Part shown: piece by piece, positions 20,890-34,012 of the stretch
Position numbering within the stretch: position 1 is the stretch's first letter
How the letters are laid out: every line of letters starts with the position of its first letter
DNA from: Galeruca laticollis
Taxonomy: Eukaryota; Arthropoda; Insecta; Coleoptera; Chrysomelidae
Reading direction: 5' to 3'
NCBI GenBank assembly: GCA_963921935.1
Contig: OY998180.1
Coordinates: 85,867,139-85,931,138, forward strand
DNA length: 64,000 nt
Made by a program: the position numbers and the translations under genes
Notes under the pieces: model-generated
The model's database searches: none
What the model saw: only the letters and a program-made list of their open reading frames with translations
What the model was told of the DNA's origin: nothing

Positions 20890-23858
20890 TTATACATTCT
20901 TTTCAAAATAGTAACTGCCCTTATCAGGTCCTTCATTTCTATTTTAGTTGTTAATCACTCCACTGGACTTGCTTTGTTGCTATGGATCTTATTGTTCATT
21001 GTTCCACAATACATATTAGGTGAATGAGTTATTATAATAATACAGCCGCAAGATGAAGGTGAAGATGTATGATACGAGGGAAATCAGGAAGGTAACAGAA
21101 TGGAATTCGAAGCAAAGAGGAAGACCAAATATTCAGTGATCATGTTTAAAAGGACCTGAAGAGCATATACATTCGGGGATGGAAGAAGAAATCCTGAACA
21201 GTGCTAATAAAAAATATAGAAATTATATTTTTGACTTAGACCGACACTTTTTTAGTTTTCGTCATATGTTTCGCCTCATAGTTACATTGTTTTCTGTGAG
21301 TATATTATTGACGTTGACCAGTTATATATTCTCATACTAATAAAGCGGATATTAGAAGTTTATCGAGCAATATAAATTTTTTAATATTTGTCGGTTTATT
21401 ATCAGCCCGTTAATTGATCAACACAATATTATATATTAATAGGGCCACCGTTATTATATGGATAATAAGTGACCACTGATTTATAGGTTCCATAAAGCTT
21501 TTGTAATAAGCTGAGACTGTAATATATCATAAATAATTTTGATTTGCTTATAATGAAATCGATTATTGAAAATAATATATGCTGAATGTAGATTGTAGTG
21601 TTTTAATTATGAAGTTGTTGACATAGAATTTGTGAAAAATGAGCAAATCGAATTTATAAAATCTATTGTATTGATACTATTATTCAAATAATGAATATGT
21701 CATTCACCTGAATAGACAGTAAAGATACTATGCTATAAAGTGGCATGTAAAATATCTGACTTAATTGTAATTAATCGTTTTATATCAGAGAGTTTAATAA
21801 AGCAGCTTTCAGTTAAGTTTTTGAGAAATTTGATCAGCATATTGAATTGACGAAGTTATTCTCAAATCGACAATAAGTGGGAACTGTCTAATGACTAGTT
21901 ACACATGTGTAAATGGCACTATTCTGTCTATTTAAAACATAAACGGGTTTGAAAATTAAATAGTAGTTTGACTAGTGCGCGAAGCGTCACTTTTCCGACA
22001 AGCGCAGAAGTTTGTGGCATGAGCCGTAAGGCGATGGCAGCAAATCCACCGAGTGGGAAAAGCGCTTTGCATACGAGTTGTACAGAATATTTTTTCTACC
22101 ACCACGTTTGTTAATGAGAGAAAAAATTAAATTATATTTTACTTAAACTTTGAACAGAAAGAATTTAAAAAATGAATATTGAATATAGAAAATCGGGTAA
22201 ACGTGATCAATTCTGATCAAATTTGAATTGTTATGCCTGGTGTAGCTTTTTTTGATAATAAGTTGTCATTAAATGTAATATCAGTGTTTGTCAATGATAT
22301 TCACTATAAAGATAATATTAGATTGTCCAAAATAATTTAACATTGACATATCCTTGCAGAAAAGTGCCATAGCGTGTACTTTCCTCACAGTAAGTTATTA
22401 CTTTTCCAACGGATATCTAAGAACAGGCCAGATTTGCTCATACACATTTGTGTAGAAAAGTTTGTTTTCCATTGTGATTGTAGAAAAAATATCTACAGTT
22501 CCGAGAAATTATTTAACTTGAATTCAAGGTCATACACTGTTTAAAATATAATTCCATTTTGCAATTTTGAATGGTTTGATAGATCATTGCAAACGTTTTC
22601 ATCAAAATTTTGAACAAATCACATTCATAACTGAATTCCTTTCTTCAAATTTCCTGAATTTTAAATACATTATAAAGTTAAACTCGATTAAATATTACTC
22701 AGTGAGAAGCTGATGATCCCAGTACACTTGTAGTAATTTCTGTTAAATTCTCGGGAACGTTTTCAACGTTTGGAAGTTAAATGCAGATGTCGGTTATGGT
22801 AAACACTGTTCTGAGTGCTGCAGTAATAATAGTTGAAAAAGAATAAGTTTCAGTTAGTTTCGTCGGAATTGACCAACAAAATAGAACATTTCGACGGAAA
22901 TGGTTTTGAGAATTTTAATGTCTCGAATGTTATTCGAAAATATCTAAATTTCGGAGATGGGGATGTTAGTACGAGATTATAGGTAGAAATTCAGAATATG
23001 TGTAAACATTGTTAGATATTTAGAAATTCGATGTTAAAAATGATTGCGCTAATATTATACACAGAAACAAAGTCGTTTTAAAGACAAAATATCGAATGGA
23101 AAATATATGAAATGCGTTTTGAAAGAAGTGTAAGAACTAACAATGAAAAGTAGGAATATATTGAAATTATTGTCATATTTATCATAATGAGTATTTGATG
23201 AATTTATCGTTTTAAGGATCAAATTTACGTACGAAGCATTTGTACAATTGAACCGATTATGTCATATGAAGTATACTCTCAAGAAAACTCCACAAATAAC
23301 ATAGCAGTGCATTTCAACTTCAGAGAAAGCAATTTATACTATGATATGTTGCTTGCAAACGGAATCAGTATCTGAAAGAGATGCGATAGATGAGTTTTCA
23401 TATAAATTCTTCGTCCAAAGTTAATTGCCCAATCAGTAATTTACATTGATTGTATACTTGTTCCAAGGCATTACCCGTATATTAAAAAATCTGCCAATAT
23501 CATACCCATTCGAAATATGATATACTAAACATGGTTACTAGATAATGTCCAAACAGATTTTATGAAACGGCTTCCCTTGGTTGTCATACCTCCCAATATT
23601 TCAAAAGCTTTTGATATTGGTTATTCATTTTTAACCTACCTACATAATAGGAAATTGTATGTCAAAATTATCAACACCAAAGTATGGACTAACACTACTA
23701 GATAAAATTGAGATTTGCTTTGTGGAAGTCCCCACGTTTACTAGCATGCGATATCAAAAATCTATCCGACTAGGAAATAATGTATAAAACAGAAATAATA
23801 TTCTACACAGTTGAATGCCAAAAGTTAGATCAGTTAAGAAAAAGTAGCTATCCACATG
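20890..23858. other. Non-coding AT-rich stretch, nothing recognised
   Basis: Nearly 3 kb without an open frame of recognisable family. A locally GC-richer patch near 21970-22090 (GCGCGAAGCGTCACTTTTCC and following) stands out but I cannot name it. Confidence 0.4.
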
Positions 23859-24903
23859 TGTTTTTGATTATATTTCTAGCTGAACTTCGTCAACTGGCGT
23901 GGACATTCAACTAGGTAAATAATCTTAATTTGATAAAATTAATGTCGAAATTAATAATTTATTATATACAAATTTACAAAATGGTACAAAGTTGTGAATG
24001 GTGAACTTCGGTGGTTTCAGATCGGTAGACACTTTATGTTTCGATTTGATGAATATTAAACTAACTTTGTTATTGAGCGTTGAGCTCGATTCGATGAGTG
24101 TGTAAAACTCGCGTCGATGAGTGTAAAACTTTGCTATCGAGAGTATTGAACTCGCTTCGATGAGTGTAAAAAACTAACTTTCTTGTTGAGCGTTGAGCTC
24201 GATTCGATGAGTTAGAAACTTTGATGTTGAGCGTTGACCGATGAGTTAGGAACTGATTTCTTCACTGAGATGTGTTAAATAGAAATCTGCGAGGGGCGTG
24301 TTTACACGTGGATTGGGTTGACCAAACGAAAATAAATATTTCCTATTGGCCAGTATCATTTGACTTGTCGGGTTCCTAGACAAGAATCAACTATGGGTGC
24401 CGCCAATAGTTAGTTAAATTTCTATGAAATACTACAATAGCAATTGTAACCTCTTTACTCAGAAAGGTAATTCAAAAATGTCTTTCATATCTTCCGAACA
24501 TCGACCATAAAATTCATGCAGAAGTGACACTAAATTTAGGGTTTTTATAATACAATATATAATAGGGTGAAACGTGACCTTTTCCTAACTTCTTAACTAT
24601 AGGACAATGCGACAAGATGTCGACTTTCAAAAATGTGCTATTCATATGCCCATACAAAACAATTTACAATTATTGTTGCAAAACGTGATATTTTAAAAGT
24701 ATTTTGGAAATAAAATGAAACTATCCTTTGAATTTACAACAATATAAAGATCTTACCAATTCTGCAACATATTTTTACAACGCTATTAACTAAAATGAAT
24801 TTACGCCTTAAATATATACAATAAAAAAGGGACGCATACAAATATCTTACATATTTTAAAGGTATCGTAAACAATAAAATTCAAGATTTTACAATCTTGA
24901 ACA
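23859..24903 (-). repeat. BEL/Pao 3' LTR
   Basis: About 1045 bp, TG...CA when read on the minus strand. It matches 27945-28974 with small indels and substitutions. It contains short internal repeats around GTTGAGCTCGATTCGATGAG. Confidence 0.93.
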
Positions 24904-24941
24904 TACTCCTCCCGTTGAGAGAATACGATCAATTATAAAGT

Positions 24942-26883
24942 CTATGAATGTTTATCTTCAGCATTAGTCGGTAGAATCGGAAGTAACGCTACCTTCTTCA
25001 CATTTCGGACTACTGAAGATTTCGCGGTTCTCACTAAAACAGTACGTACCACACCGTCACTACCGGGATAGCACTTCATGATTCTTCCCAGGGCCCATTG
25101 TGAGGGTGGAATGTTGTCTTCTCGTAGTAAGGCCACAGCCCCTTCGTGGATTTCAGGACCGGCCTTTTCCCATTTGGTGCGAACCGTTTACTCGTTCGGG
25201 CATTCCTTGCTCCACCGCGTCCGGAAATGCGGTTTAACCTTAAGTATGTGCTGCTCGTGAGACATATGTTTACTGGTAGTCGGGGTTTAATCACGACTTT
25301 GCAAGTTGGTCAATAAATTACCTATTAATAATTTGTCAGGAATAAGGGTGATAGGATCAGTAGGATTAGAAGAAATATTAGTTTCGTTTTCGATGATTAA
25401 CACATTATATCGTCCATACGTAAATAACCAGTCGCGACCGGCGACTTTGTACAAATCTCTTTTAAACCCTTTCAATGTTGCTTTGCCTAATTTCCCAACA
25501 CGTGGTGGCTGAGGAAACTTTGCCTTGAAGCATGTACAACACAGTTTCATATGTGTATACATTCGACTACGTCTGTCAATAATCACATATCTACGGCGTA
25601 TCGAGTATAAATTTTGCTGAATCACAGCTCACAAATATTTTTTTCTGAAAATACATCATAACTAAAATGATCACATGTCCAATTTTAAGCAAGATAACGG
25701 AGTGTTCAGCGTCAAATGTTGAATTAGACACAATCAAACGGTAGCCTGCCCTCATTATCCCTTCTTTGTCCCGAAAAGGATTTATCAATAGGCGAGGAAA
25801 AGTTTGAGGCCAACGTAATGCAATTTCATAATCGGATCAATAAAAAGTTTGTATTTCTTTTCGGAGGCCCGTATTTACAATTTCCATGCATGTAGACAAG
25901 AGGTGTGCTCTTAAGAGCTCTAATTGCGGTATTGTTATCTTCTCGATAGGTACATCACGATATTTAACACATGATAATTGCACTTCAATTTTTCTTAAGA
26001 GATATAGTGTGCGTAAGTAAAAACGTGCGTCGGATACTATTTCAGTTGCATCGGAAAGTCCATATGATTGGACGCCTTCAACATCGGCGGTAATTACGGT
26101 GCGTCGAAATAATAACAGATCATTTGACGGTGATGGCTGGCAATATGTTTGCCATTCAATATATAATTTAATAAGTAACGATTCGTTCCAATCGAGCTTA
26201 TAATTCCACAAGTATTGTAAGATTATTTTTCTGAGTACAAACATGGAAGCCAATAATCCTAACGGTTCGAATAGTTTGAAAAATTGGAATAGTGTTATCC
26301 GTTTGGAAACCCTAATCTGAATAGCTTTCAGTATATACATATTCGTGTCGTTGCGCACATTATATATTTTGAATTCATCTATACTTAATTGCGGGAAACA
26401 TTGAATTGCTAGATACAAAGCACATGTAATGTCGAATATGACGATATTTCATTCAAAAATTTGTAAGTTTTTCATTTGATCTCTCCAAATGAGACATTGA
26501 AAGTTACAGTATTCGTTTCTAACTAACAATGGTTGACACATTCGCTTTAAATCTCCTGCAATCACGATAGGTTTTTCGCGATCTCGACTAGAAGTAGTTA
26601 ATAAACTAGGTTGACTATTATGACCGGTATACAGGGCGTCACTCGACGGTACGCCTGTAGAAGTCTCTAAATAACTGTCGTATACCACACTTACTTTCGA
26701 AGTTGGATTCGTTTCCTTACTGATTGCGCGATGAGATAAATAGTAACCTTCTGATATCAGCGGTTTGTCCACGATAGGGGACTTGTGACGTTTATTTGAT
26801 TCTTGATAATCAGGAGCTGCTAATTTGTTTTGTTGGCGGTTTTTACGGTATATACTTGTTGCACTGCACGGTATATACTGCAT
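24942..26883 (-). pseudogene. BEL/Pao pol remnant (RT, RNase H, integrase, C-terminal domain)
   Basis: On the minus strand, in order: RT N-terminal half at 26449-26883 (GYYLSHRAISKE..., SSDALYTGH, VIAGDLKRM, CNFQCLIWRD), then the post-RT region at 25837-26418 (FEPLGLLASMFVLRKIILQYLW, then SYGLSDAT of the RNase H). Integrase N-terminal pieces are at 25591-25788 (NPFRDKEGIMRAGYRLIVS), followed by CCTCFKAKFPQPP near 25500. The DUF5641-like tail is at 24942-25136 (LLREDNIPPSQWALGRIMKCYPGSDGVVR). The YVDD block and most of the integrase core are missing, and frames change between segments. It is a non-functional copy. Confidence 0.88.
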
Positions 26884-26884
26884 G

Positions 26885-27530
26885 GTAGAACTGCGAATTT
26901 ATCGAGAAACCTTTTAGCTCGCGACGTTTCCCACATAAAGCTTTTTTCGTAGCAGCTACGCTGATCAATTTCCTCTCGATCTAACTCCTCTATGATATCT
27001 TGAATTGAATCAAATTTTTATACGTTTTAATTGTGTCATCTAACGTCGCTTGAATCAAATGTTTATGGAAACCCGTAGGCTCATCGTTTGCTTGGTCGAT
27101 GAGTTTTCCTAATTTCGTAATAGTAGTTTGTATATAACCGCGTTGCCGTTTTAGTTTGGTAAGCTCAGCCAAACGTGATTTGTTGGTGGCCGTTTGCACG
27201 GGATCTACTGTTTGTACCCTAAATGTACTGCATGTTAAAGCTGTGAATTTATCGAGAAACCTTTTATCACGCGACGTTTCCCACATAAAGCTCTCTTCGT
27301 AGCGGCTACGTTGATCAATTTCCTCTTGATCTAACTCCTCTACACTATCTTGAATTGAATCAAATTTCTTATACGTTTCAATTGCGTCATCTAACGTCTC
27401 TTGAATCAAATGTTTGAGAAATCCCGTAGGCTCATCGTTTGCTTCGTCGATGAGTTTTCCTAATTTCGTAATGGTTGTTAGTATATAATCGCGTTGTCTT
27501 CTTAATTTTTAAGTTCAGCCATTTTAAATT
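26885..27530 (-). pseudogene. BEL/Pao gag N-terminal segment, tandemly duplicated
   Basis: The minus strand reads KLKRQRGYIQTTITKLGKLID (typical of the BEL/Pao gag start) followed by a coiled-coil-like stretch rich in Glu and Asp. Two diverged copies about 350 bp apart occupy roughly 26890-27170 and 27242-27525. The copy nearest the 5' LTR has a frame change at its start. The downstream gag and protease region is lost. Confidence 0.8.
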
Positions 27531-27652
27531 CAGTTTATGCGTGAGTATGGTAAGGAATTTCAACAATGTTTATACGATACTAATACGGACAGGATGGATA
27601 ATTGGCACATTTAAATAGCCAACTGACCAACTTACCTTGATTATCCTGGCTG

Positions 27653-27840
27653 CTGCTGTGATGAATCCTTGGAACTGCGATTTGAACTGCTAATTGGATT
27701 GCTAATTGGACTGCTAATTGGACTGATAATTGAACTGGTAATTGGACTGCCAATTGAACTGCTACACTTGCACTACGATTTGAACTGCTATACTTGCACT
27801 ATGATTTGAACTGCTATACTTCGATTTGAACTGCTCTCTT
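27653..27840. repeat. Minisatellite in BEL/Pao leader
   Basis: Imperfect repeats of GAACTGCTAATTG and GATTTGAACTGCTATACTT-like units, of about 13 and 27 bp. They lie between the gag start and the primer-binding site. Confidence 0.8.
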
Positions 27841-27944
27841 GATACCGGCACTTTACAATGTTATATAACAATACTTGTTATATCCGGTTTACGAAGGACC
27901 AATGTTTTATAACAATACTTGTTATATCGGGCTCGAAGGATCAA

Positions 27945-28974
27945 TGTTTTTTATTATATTTCTAGCTGAACTTCGTCAACTGGCGTGGACATTCAACTAG
28001 GTAAATAATCTTAATTAATCTTAATGGTACAAAGTTGTGAATGGCGAACTTCGGTGGTTTCAGATCGGAAGACACTTTATGTTTCGATTTGACGAATATT
28101 AAACTAACTTTGTTATTGTATTGAGCGTTGAGCTCGATTCGATGAGTGTGTAAAACTCGCGTCGATGAGTGTAAAACATTGCTATCGAGAGTATTGAACT
28201 CGCTTCGATGAGTGTAAAACTCGCGTCGATAAGTGTAGAACTGATGAGTGAAAAACTAACTTTGATGAGTGAGAGAACTTTGATGTTGAACGTTGAGCTC
28301 GATTCGATGAGCTAGAAAACTGATTTCTTCACGTTGTGAGACGTGTTAAATAGAAATCTGCGAGGGGCGTGTTTATACGTGGATTGGGTTGACCAAACGA
28401 AAATAAATATTTCCTATTGACCAGTATCATTTGACTTGTCGGGTTCCTAGACAAGAATCAACTATGGGTGCCGCCAATAGTTAGTTAAATTTCTATGGAA
28501 TACTACAATGGCAATTGTTACCTCTTTACTCAGAAAGGTAATTCAAAAATGTCTTTCATATCTTCCGAACATCGACCATAAAATGCATGCAGGAGTGACA
28601 CTAAATTTAGGGTTTTTACAATACAATATATAATAGGGTGAAACGTGACCTTTTCCTAAGTTCTTAACTATAGAACAATGCGACAAGATGTTGACTTTTA
28701 AAAATGTGCTATTTATATGCCCATACAAAACAAGTTACAATTTTTGGTGCAAAACGTGATATTTTAAAAGTATTTTGAAAATAAAATGAAACTATCCTTT
28801 GATTTTACAACAATATAAAGATCTTATCAATTCTGCAACATATTCTTACAACGCTATTAACTAAAATGAATTTACGCCTTGAATATATACAATAAAAATA
28901 GGACGCATACAAATATCTTACATATTTTGAAGGTATCGTAAACAATAAAATTCAAGATTTTACAATCTTGAGCA
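27945..28974 (-). repeat. BEL/Pao 5' LTR
   Basis: About 1030 bp, near-identical in layout to 23859-24903. The terminal segment carries the inverted motif CAAGATT...AATCTTG. Confidence 0.93.
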
Positions 28975-30094
28975 ATATGACTGATATGCAGGCTTTTAAG
29001 TCAGGAATAGACTTAATCTATATCTACAAGAAAGATGCGATATATTGTTTCGTTTTACGAATTTGTAACGTTTGCAAGTGGTACAGAACAAATGTATCCG
29101 GATGTCTGTATAAAGAAGCCCTGCACTTATTTCATTTAAAGTTGGTATACATTCCACTAATGGAACTTTATGTAGTGTTTTAGCATACATGGTTATGGTG
29201 CAAAAAAAATAAGATAACACCTTCATTTTCTAGATCAACACATATCTTTTTTACCCTGTTTTTCAGCTGCTTATCAGGGATTTACAAGTCGAAATAGCTA
29301 TGGAATCATATTTATGAATACGGGGCAAAGTAAGTTACCAAACAAAAACAAATGGATTATGCGTGCCAAGGTGCCATGTACCTATCAGAAGGTCGACATA
29401 ATCACACCGGGGCGGCCAGAACATCGGCCTATTGTATATATTTTCAATATAAGTGTCTCGTATGTAATTGTAAATAACTAATGTTAAACTATTGTAAATA
29501 AAGACCTTTTTAAACAAACAAACAAACATATATTTTTTAATAATAATAATGTAATAGCCATGTATATACTATACTATTGTTCCATATAGACCGGGAGTTA
29601 GTGATAGATTTTCAGGGATGATTTTTGACAGTATGACTCATGGAGTATATTTAAGTATGGATATTCTAAAAATAATAAGCCATACATTAATGAATGATTC
29701 CTTGTTCATTATATATAAAAGAAAAATTTACTATATGTTTTTAATACGAGGTGCCATTGGACATGCGCGAACGGCATGCCATTTTTCAGCTCATGTACAG
29801 CATGATCATATAAGACTGCCCAATGACAGACTGTTCCGAAACGCGGATATATAATTTTTCAATATACAGTGGTCCGATGCGACACTATGGACTCACGCAA
29901 TTGGTATGCCAATGACTTAACCACTAGCTCTTTCAATGAATTTCATTTTAAAGCACATGGTAGCTTGCTAGAAATCGTATAATAACGTTTAATTTGGAAC
30001 CGAAAGTTAACTAAAAAAATAATATTATTTTGTTATGTCTCCCAAGTCATACCACATAAGCCTTACAACCACTCGATAGATCATTCTTCAAACC
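28975..30094. other. No recognisable feature
   Basis: Short open frames only, with no family resemblance. Confidence 0.35.
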
Positions 30095-31450
30095 TCTTAA
30101 ATTTTTTTTAAAGGGAATCTGATTCCTACATTTTCCAGAGTAAGGATAAGAATATTAACAGGAACATTATAGGAAAACTAATCGGCCCTGCTTGGAATGC
30201 AGCTGCAACTATAACTAATGCTACTTCTGGATTCATGGCTAGTGGAATCTACCCATTCAATGAGAATGCAAAACCTGACTATTTATTTCATTCTCAGTCT
30301 GAAGAACAAGTCAAAGAACCAACTGTAGAATCTGAAAAATAACCCGATGAAGAATTGGAGAAAAATCAGTTGATACTAGATGAAAATTTCCTTCTAGATG
30401 ATCACAACTACGTGTTCTAATTCGAGGATTTGCTTGTTCTAGGACCTAGTACAGTGGCAGACATGGAAAATGTTGACAAAAATAATAGTTCTATGCATGA
30501 TGAATCTCCAATTCCTGACACCAAGGAAGTTGCAAGTTGTTCCAAATCGGACTCACAGTCTCGGAGGAAGAGCCGCAATTCACTAGTGCACAATCAAATA
30601 TCAGGACGAAACACCACCTAAATATTTGCATGAAATTGTTCCATTGCAAATAATTTGTAACAAAAAGTATGCAAGGTAACAATCAGCAAAAATCATATCA
30701 TCGGAAGGGACTAAGATGAAGAGAAAATGGAAAGATGATGAAGAGAACGAACCTAGATGTTCGAGTAGAGCCAAGATGATAAAAAAAAGAAAATTAATAA
30801 AAACTCTGATATTAAACGAATCAACCCCTTAAAAAAATGATGACAGCTCATCAAGTGAAGGTCAACGTGATGATGATGTAGATTGCGTAGAATGTACTAT
30901 GACACAAAAGAACCTGTGGACTGGATTCGTTGTATCGATTGCCAAAAATGATTGCACGAAACCTGTACCATGTATGGCAACAGTTGCAATAACTGTGGTC
31001 GATTGAAGAAGAGACAGAATGAAATTAAAAATGTTAAAAAAACCACCGATTTGTAATAGATTTAGTGTTGTTCGAAATATTCAATAGTAAATGTTGATTT
31101 CTTCACCCTCGATTTTTTATCAACAGTTGATTTAGTATTTATCATCGTAGGAAAAAAATTGTATCCTCTAACTGAACTTTATCCAGGGCATATATCCCAA
31201 TGAGGGGCATTAATCCTCAACTCATGGGGCAGAAATCCCATCAAGAGGGCGTTTATCCCACTTTGTAAAATGTTTCAATTATTTTTTTCAGTCGGTTTTC
31301 GACTTAACTAACCTGTTTACAATTATATCATTTTGTTGTGAATACCAATTCATTGCAATCATAACATAATCCAGTGAGTAATTGTCAATATATTCAATGA
31401 CATAGTGGCATCAATTAAGGTAGGGCATATATCCCATATTTACACTATCA
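30095..31450 (+). pseudogene. pogo-type transposase C-terminal remnant
   Basis: Reads IIGKLIGPAWNAAATITNAT, then GFMASGIYPFN near 30170-30260, the conserved end of the pogo DDE domain. After an acidic low-complexity tail with stops comes a Cys-rich block (DCVECYYDTKEPVDWIRCIDC...LHETC...CNNCG) near 30880-31010, the PHD-like C-terminus of insect pogo/jerky-like transposases. Downstream, repeated GGGCATATATCCCA-like motifs (31180-31430) look like subterminal repeats. The DDE core and HTH are absent. Confidence 0.75.
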
Positions 31451-32171
31451 CATAAGTAAAACAAGGGTATCGTGAGATTACATTTTCACGAGATTTTCAA
31501 TGACCCTACACACGACATACCTTCCCATTAGAAAAAAAAGTTGGATAGGGTTGCAGCTGAGGAGTTCAAGAAAAAAATTTCATTTTATTGATATCCAACG
31601 TAAAATCAATTCACGTGTTTCAGCGCTTTTCTTAAGTTAGTGCTTGAACAGTAATAATTTTAGTCCGTACTTTCGCACAACTATATTAGGGACTATTATA
31701 TACATAATTATTTATAATATATAATTTTTATTTCTATGGATTTATCATGATCAGATTCCATAAATCCATCAATTTTGTTTCAAGTACTTTTACCAAAAAT
31801 TATTTAAAAAAAATTCTGCTGGAGATTAAGGCAACAGTTTCTCATTATAAACAAAGCGCCGCAGCCTCTGTCGCTAGTAAATGTGCATTCATCAAACTTA
31901 CGTTCTGGATAATCCTTACTGATGTTGTTCTCAGCAAAACAAGGATAATAGGAAAAGTTGACGGTAGTCTTCTGCATTGTACGGAAAATGAATTATTTTT
32001 ATTTGCATATTTCTGTCGATATCCTCAGAGACACAAAAATGTAGCTTCTGATTAATGTTCATATATTTGAAATTAAAATTCTCGAAGACGTTAAATAACT
32101 GTTTTCAAAAATAAAATACCATTGAGAATATACAGCATTCATGTTTAGATTCATGTAAAATTTGAAACATA

Positions 32172-33668
32172 AACTGCAGTTTTTCTAAAACAGTGTATGA
32201 TAAAATTGAAAAAAATTACAATTTATCACATAATGAGAGAATTTTATGAGAATGACGGCTACAGAAATTGTTCAAATCATAATGTCTATATAGTCTATAG
32301 ATAAAATGAGCCAAATTGGAGAAAGAAAGGGATGGGAAGTAAGTTCAGATCATCAATTTGAATAGAAGAATTGGAAACACACTAGTTGAACTGAGAAAAT
32401 TGTGTATACTAAATTAGAGAGAATCAGACCACGCGAGAAGAATAGAGTAGTGCCAACTTTGCGACAAAAAGAATTTCTAAAATTCCTTCAACAGCGTACT
32501 TTTTTGTCTGCACTATAATTAACATTAGCTGCCCAACATTCGTGAATAACGGTGTTTGGAACAGGACATAACTACACGCCACATCCTATTCACTAAGTTT
32601 ATTTGTCTGTGTTACTGAGACTGGAACGATGATATGACGGTCATGATTATTATGTATGTGGCAATAGTTTTCGTATGTATTTATTATACCTCCATTCATC
32701 TAACAGAATGATAGTTTAAAGAGGAGTATTTCCTACTTTGATATACTCGTATATCAACGTAGAAGTAGACTTGTCTATCACAGAAAATAAGATATTATTC
32801 TATTCTGCAAATCCTGCTACAGCACCAATTCGCTTCGATGTTCAATGCACAACACGAATTGTTCCAACAAAGTATTGAATATTTTTCTCTTGTGCGCATT
32901 TTAATCACCATCACCCTTCTTAATACTTTCTCCAATTTGGCTTATTTTATCTACAGACTATAAACATTGTGATTTGAACAATTTCTGTAGCCGTCATTCT
33001 CATAAAATTCTCTCATTATGTGATAAATTGTAATTTTTTTCATTTCAATCGTACACTGTTTTAGAAAAACGGGTGATGGTGATTAAAATGCGCAAAAGAG
33101 AAAAATATTCAATACTTTGTTGGAACAATTCGTGTTGTGCATTGAATGTACGCATTGCAAAATGCGAATAGAAGGAACATCGAAGCGAATTGGAGCTGTA
33201 GCAGGATTTGCAGAATAGACAAGTTTTCTTCTACGTTGATATACGAGTATATCATAATAGGAAATACTCCTCTTTAAACTATCATTCTGTTAGATGAATG
33301 GAGGTATAATGAATACAAACGGAAACTATTGCCACATACATAATAATCATGACCGCCATATTATCGTTCCAGTCTCAGTAACACAGACAAATAATCTTAG
33401 TGAATAGGATGTGGCGTGTAGTTAAGTCCTGTTCCAAACACCGGTATTCACGAATATTGGACAGCTAATGTTAATTATAGTGCAGTCAAAAAAGTAAGCT
33501 GTTGAAGGAATTTTAGAAATTCTTTTTGTCGCAAAGTTGGCACTACTCTATTCTTCTCGCGTGGTTTGATTATCTCTAATTTAGTATATACAATTTTCTC
33601 AGTTCAACTAGTGTGTTTCCAATTCTTCTATTCAAATTGATGATCTGAACTTACTTCCCATCCCTATC
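32172..33668. repeat. Large composite palindrome (foldback-like)
   Basis: Segment B (32328-32841) is repeated inverted at 33178-33668. Segment C (32842-32915) is repeated inverted at 33068-33150. Segment A (32172-32320) is repeated inverted at 32929-33067, inside the loop of the B-C hairpin. The order is A B C A' C' B', so the outer arms are about 590 bp around a loop of about 150 bp that is itself an inverted copy of the left flank. No protein is encoded. No clear target duplication flanks it. Confidence 0.9.
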
Positions 33669-34012
33669 ATAAAACGCATTGTGATTAATTATGAGACAAT
33701 TTCACATGAAAACCAGTTAACTAGCTTTGAAATTACACCTTCCAAATAAGTCAACCCCGGAAAAAGCACATCAAATTCGATTAAAAGAGGAAGTAATGAA
33801 GGAGACACATTATAAGATTTGAGCGTTTAAAAAGCAAATTTTCCGAAAACGAAGAGAAATTCGAGGATTTTGCATTACGAATTCGCACCATCTCACAAAG
33901 CTATCATTATAAAAATGTCTGGCAAAAAACTTAGCAAAACTATTTGAAAAGCACCGTATTACTTTGATATTGCTTTGGTCGACTATTTTTCTTCCCATTA
34001 CTCAAATTACCA

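Larger units (their letters stand above)
23859..28974 (-). mobile_element. BEL/Pao LTR retrotransposon, internally deleted
   Basis: A 5.1-kb element on the minus strand with two LTRs of about 1 kb and a decayed gag-pol interior. A purine run (CGGGAGGAGTA on the minus strand) sits directly inside the 3' LTR as the polypurine tract. A TTGATCCTTCGAGCCCGA segment sits directly inside the 5' LTR in the primer-binding position. Flanks ACATG and ATATG could be a diverged 5-bp target duplication. Confidence 0.9.

Noticed and set aside
27653..27840. CRISPR-like regular repeats
   Set aside because: Repeats are short, directly adjacent and degenerate with no unique spacers; a minisatellite in a eukaryotic LTR element.
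28968..29226. Overlapping plus and minus open frames of 71 and 76 codons
   Set aside because: No family resemblance on either strand and no splice or start context; chance frames in AT-rich DNA.
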